The notes beneath the pieces were generated by a model, which searched no databases, was not told the origin of the DNA, and saw only the letters and a list, made by a program, of their open reading frames with translations. A DNA stretch of 64,000 nucleotides. Source: Triatoma infestans (Eukaryota > Arthropoda > Insecta > Hemiptera > Reduviidae). The stretch lies in NCBI GenBank assembly GCA_011037195.1, contig JAAEAF010014380.1, positions 1-64,000 of the forward strand, given 5' to 3'. Position numbers and translations under genes: made by a program. Below, in pieces: positions 61,101 through 64,000 of this stretch (the first letter of the stretch is position 1; every line of letters starts with the position of its first letter).

Positions 61101-61947
61101 CTAGAAACAATCATATGCAATCATTTATAAATCATGTCAAGTTATATATGCGTCAATTATGTCTGAATTTCAATTAAATATCTAATCAAGGTCTGTTCAA
61201 CTTTTATTAGAGGTGTAGCTTGCCTAGCGCTTTGCGTTTGTTGTGAGCGGAAAAGGGTCTATTTCCGATGGGAACTCCAACAGTGTCGACCCGTCATCGT
61301 CATTAAAAATCAAGAAGTAAAATAAATAATGGATGCGAGAAAGAAAGCGATGGGATCCGTGACGTGCTGACCCCAAACCCTTTTAATAGAAACCACCATC
61401 TGGCATGCCTGGGCTGTTGCGCCAAGGGTTATTTCAATATAATTTGTTTTTAGTATTACTTTATTTAATATATATCCATTATAGGAAATCACAATATTAA
61501 AGTCTTTCATTTTCCACTACAAAATTCTGTTATAAACAAAAAAAATAAATAAAAATATCGATTAATAAAGTTTATTTCTAGTTCATTCAGAATGAGGTAG
61601 ACGAGCATTAATCTTTCTTTGGATAATTTATGAACTGTCAACGTATTTCTCACAAAAAATTTGGTCATAAATTAAAAAGCATTTAGCCTTTTTGTTTTTA
61701 TGATTTTTATCTTGAACATATTGTGTCATCGAAGGATGATTTAGGTGTCTGATGGATACCATCAATAAGCGATCGTTAAGTAATTCTTCAATATTTGCAG
61801 CGGCATTATGAATAAAAGGCATTCTTTAAAAAAAAACTATTTCATTCGCTAAACACACTGTAAATTTGATGAAAAAATCTCGCCAGTCTATGGACAATTG
61901 AACAGCTCAGTTTTTTTGAAAAAATCTGGTGTGAAACACACACACAA

Positions 61948-62870
61948 CTTTCTCTTACTCCAGTTCTCAAAATTATAATTGACAAATTTTATAGTTTGTG
62001 GACCAAATTTAATGAAATTCGTCGAAAACTGAAAAAACTGTCCAGTAAAAGCGCACTTCCGGTTTACTAATTTTCTTGAAACTCGGAATTTTGGCCTAAT
62101 TAATTTTGATAGAATTTCATCAACTATGACAGCACTTTAGAGAAAAACATAACCCCACTCCTCCTCCAAAAGTCCCTTAATTGAATTTTCGCAGAGAAAT
62201 ATTAAATAAAAGGTGTAGATTTGTTTAGTTTATATAAGTATTTCAAGGAAATCGTCGGAGACATTTTTGAGAAAATCGCGAAAAGTGAAAGAATCATTTA
62301 CTAAAGTGGTAATGTAAAAGCACTTCCGGTTATCCGATTTTTTGAAACTCGGAATTTCAACAACATATTCAATCCCAATTAACATTATTTAGGTGACAGA
62401 ATTGTTTGATAAACCGAAATAGCACTTTAGATAAAATCTAACCCCACCCCTCCCCATTAACTGCCCTTAAATGAATTTTCCCAGAGAAATGTTACAAATA
62501 AAAGTTGTACTCTTTGTATGTGTAGTTGGATACCAAGTTGAAGGAAAATCGTCGGAGCCATTTTTGAGAAAAACGCAAAAAAGTAAAAAAAACCAAAAGT
62601 AAAGTGATACTTCCGGTTAGGAATTTTTGACAGATGACCACTGTCAGATGCCATGGTGATAACTAAATGGAATATCATGTTTCAACTTTCTACGGTTTTT
62701 CGTTTTTGAGCTATGCTGTTCTCATACAAACACACACACATACACACACCATTTGCTAAAAACCACTTTTTTGGGCTCAGGGGACCTCAAAACGGATATT
62801 TCCGGTGAAAATTCGACATCGAAAATTTGACACGATTACAATACTTCCTCTTACAGGAGTAAGAGAAAGT
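61948..62870 (-). mobile_element. MITE-like element with perfect 15-bp TIRs
   Basis: actttctcttactcc at 61948-61962 and its exact inverse ggagtaagagaaagt at 62856-62870 bound a 923-bp unit. Inside, related blocks recur three times (acttccggttta..., acttccggttatcc..., acttccggttagga...), each near aaatcgtcggag-type sequence, so the element grew by internal duplication. It has no coding frame of note. It is the best preserved of the many copies in this gene's introns. I see no clear target-site duplication. Confidence 0.75.
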
Positions 62871-63319
62871 AAAAACAGTGAGAGACAGATTTCATCAGCA
62901 TTTTTCAATTTCATTGCTAATAATCACAATGCTATATAAACAAAGAGTTTTCTCATAGATTTTTTGGCGTTATCTTTTGTATCCCTTAAAGAGGAAAGCT
63001 GTATTTCATTGAGCTTAAATGGTTACTTAAAACTGCTCAATTAACGGTTATCACCGTTTTAGTTCTCACAGGAATGGGGAAAGCATTATTACTCGTATAA
63101 ATGTGGAATCTGAATAAACTTAAAATTTTTTGCTAGTATTTCCTTTTAAGAATGCTAAAAGGAAAGAGGAAAATGTCTTAGATAAAGTATGGAATTCGAA
63201 AAATATCTACCTCAGCGGTTAAATGTGTAGAGGTGTGCTATTAACCAAATCAATTGGAATATTGGTGTTTGGAGAAATAATACAGTTGACTATAAAATAG
63301 AAATTGTAAGTGTGAATAA

Positions 63320-63560
63320 GAATGTGTGGTGGTAAGAGCTAGAGTTAGCCTCCAGCTGCACTAAACCCAAGTAGTTAAACATATCAAATATTCTGCAAAG
63401 TTCTATGTAAATTGTTTGAGCAACTAGTGTGTCAAAGTAAAGCCTTGTTCATGTTGTCAGCCTGGGGGACAACTATGACTGCTGAAGAAGTGGCTAGTCC
63501 GATTTCCCCTAAAGTTTGAAGTTAAAAAATCTTTGCCGCTATTCATTTTCAAGGGTAGAT
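63320..63560 (-). mobile_element. second fragment of the LINE seen at 59.9 kb
   Basis: Blocks aaacccaagtagttaaac, attctgcaaagttct and ttgttcatgttgtcagcctgg correspond in order to aaactcaagtagttgtag, cctttgcagaactcc and ttgttcatattggtaggctgg at 59838-59942. It is too decayed to show a protein domain by itself. Confidence 0.5.
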
Positions 63561-63673
63561 CACGAATTCAACATATAGTCACACTTCCATTGATGGATGT
63601 TATGGTGGTTGGTTCCGCAGAGCTGGAAAGCATCAGAGACATTTTCCGCTTATAGCCTGCTTCTTCTTATGGT

Positions 63674-63711
63674 CATCGACCGGTTTCGGGCGTTCGCCCG
63701 TCATCAGGATG
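63674..63711 (-). ncRNA. dimer-type hammerhead ribozyme, minus strand
   Basis: On the minus strand: CATC, core CTGATGA, a GC stem-loop (gggc-gaac-gccc), GAAA, palindrome CCGG, TC cleavage site, GATG. CATC pairs with GATG (stem I). ACCGGT is self-complementary, so stem III can only form between two molecules, as described for compact Penelope-associated hammerheads. One extra base sits between CTGATGA and stem II. It lies in the sense of the dpy transcript. Confidence 0.78.
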
Positions 63712-63733
63712 TTATTACACTATTTGACAAAAA

Positions 63734-63771
63734 CATCCTGATGATGGGCGAACGCCCGAAACCGGTCGATG
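63734..63771 (+). ncRNA. dimer-type hammerhead ribozyme, plus strand
   Basis: Same layout as the minus-strand copy: CATC (63734-63737), CTGATGA (63738-63744), stem II 63746-63757, GAAA (63758-63761), CCGG then TC (63762-63767), GATG (63768-63771). It differs from the other copy at one base (t versus c after the CTGATGA core). Confidence 0.78.
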
Positions 63772-64000
63772 ACTACAAGAAGAAGCAGGCTACCACGGAA
63801 AATGTCTCTGATAATTCCATTGATGGATTTCGACGAACCTTTAAAATTCAATAGTGTACCTAAAATATATCAATTTAGGCTTCGGGCGATTTTTCGTTTT
63901 TGTGTTGCTTTGGACTCTGTCTCTCTCACTCTCACAAACACATATACGGAGAGAGAGTAATAGAAAGAGAGAAAGAAAAAAAAAACTATTCACTAAAAAA

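Larger units (their letters stand above)
63625..63812. mobile_element. inverted-repeat end of a Penelope-like element
   Basis: A left arm (63631-63711) and a right arm (63734-63810) are inverse copies over about 77 bases with few mismatches, separated by 22 bases. Each arm holds one hammerhead motif. Hammerhead motifs of this compact kind are known from Penelope-like retroelements. No reverse transcriptase is present here. Confidence 0.7.
61101..64000. other. intron or upstream region of dpy, repeat-rich
   Basis: Exon 1 begins with a phase 1 acceptor, so an upstream exon exists further right. I found no EGF or signal-peptide exon here. It holds an intact TIR element, a second LINE fragment, the hammerhead inverted pair, and at about 61200-61440 an unassigned GC-richer patch. 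Confidence 0.6.

Noticed and set aside
63597..63854. 85-codon plus-strand frame across the hairpin
   Set aside because: It is explained by the inverted hammerhead arms; the encoded residues mirror the palindrome rather than a protein family.

Overview
This window is one internal slice of a single giant gene on the minus strand. I read it as the insect dumpy (dpy) gene, which encodes a membrane-anchored apical extracellular-matrix filament protein that links epithelia to the cuticle. The evidence is a long alternation of EGF-like repeats (PCGxNAxC...NHxxxCxCxxGYxGDPxxxC) with the short two-disulfide 'DPY' modules that normally sit between EGFs in Dumpy (CxxDxDCxxxxACxxxxCxDPC), interrupted by very long Thr/Ser/Pro-rich mucin-like exons. 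Small exons, GT-AG introns, AT-rich introns, tRNA-derived SINEs, LINE debris and a Penelope-type hammerhead ribozyme hairpin all indicate an arthropod, almost certainly insect, nuclear genome. I cannot name the species.

Layout, in transcription order (high to low coordinates). 61101-64000: intron or upstream sequence with repeats and no recognised exon. 60967-37106: 34 exons coding calcium-binding-type EGFs (DIDEC/DINEC starts) and then EGF/DPY arrays. 36705-22021: one giant exon (14,685 bp) coding an EGF/DPY remnant followed by about 65-68 copies of a 63-residue (189-bp) Thr-rich repeat. 21194-19043: three very small cysteine-rich exons. 15387-12661: a second Thr/Ser-rich exon with five 41-residue (123-bp) repeats. 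12237-764: 13 exons coding EGF/DPY modules again. No signal peptide, ZP domain or transmembrane segment is present, so both ends of the gene lie outside the window.

I derived 52 exons from splice signals. Their phases agree at all 51 junctions and the total is 31,560 nt, about 10,520 codons. Nearly all introns are phase 1. The exceptions (phases 0 and 2) are confined to the first 31 exons, and everything downstream is symmetric 1-1. The reading frame of the giant exon is broken at three places. Two coincide with short stretches that look like unpolished sequence of a locally triplicated block, and one is a 2-bp insertion, so they are more likely assembly errors than real mutations.

Non-coding content: a dispersed repeat family of 0.4-1 kb with 15-bp terminal inverted repeats occurs in many introns. 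There is also a 1-kb palindromic foldback element (41.9-42.9 kb), SINEs with clear A and B boxes, a decayed non-LTR retrotransposon with an RNase H domain (about 59.0-60.0 kb), and an inverted pair of dimer-type hammerhead ribozymes (63.67-63.77 kb). I found no separate second protein-coding gene.
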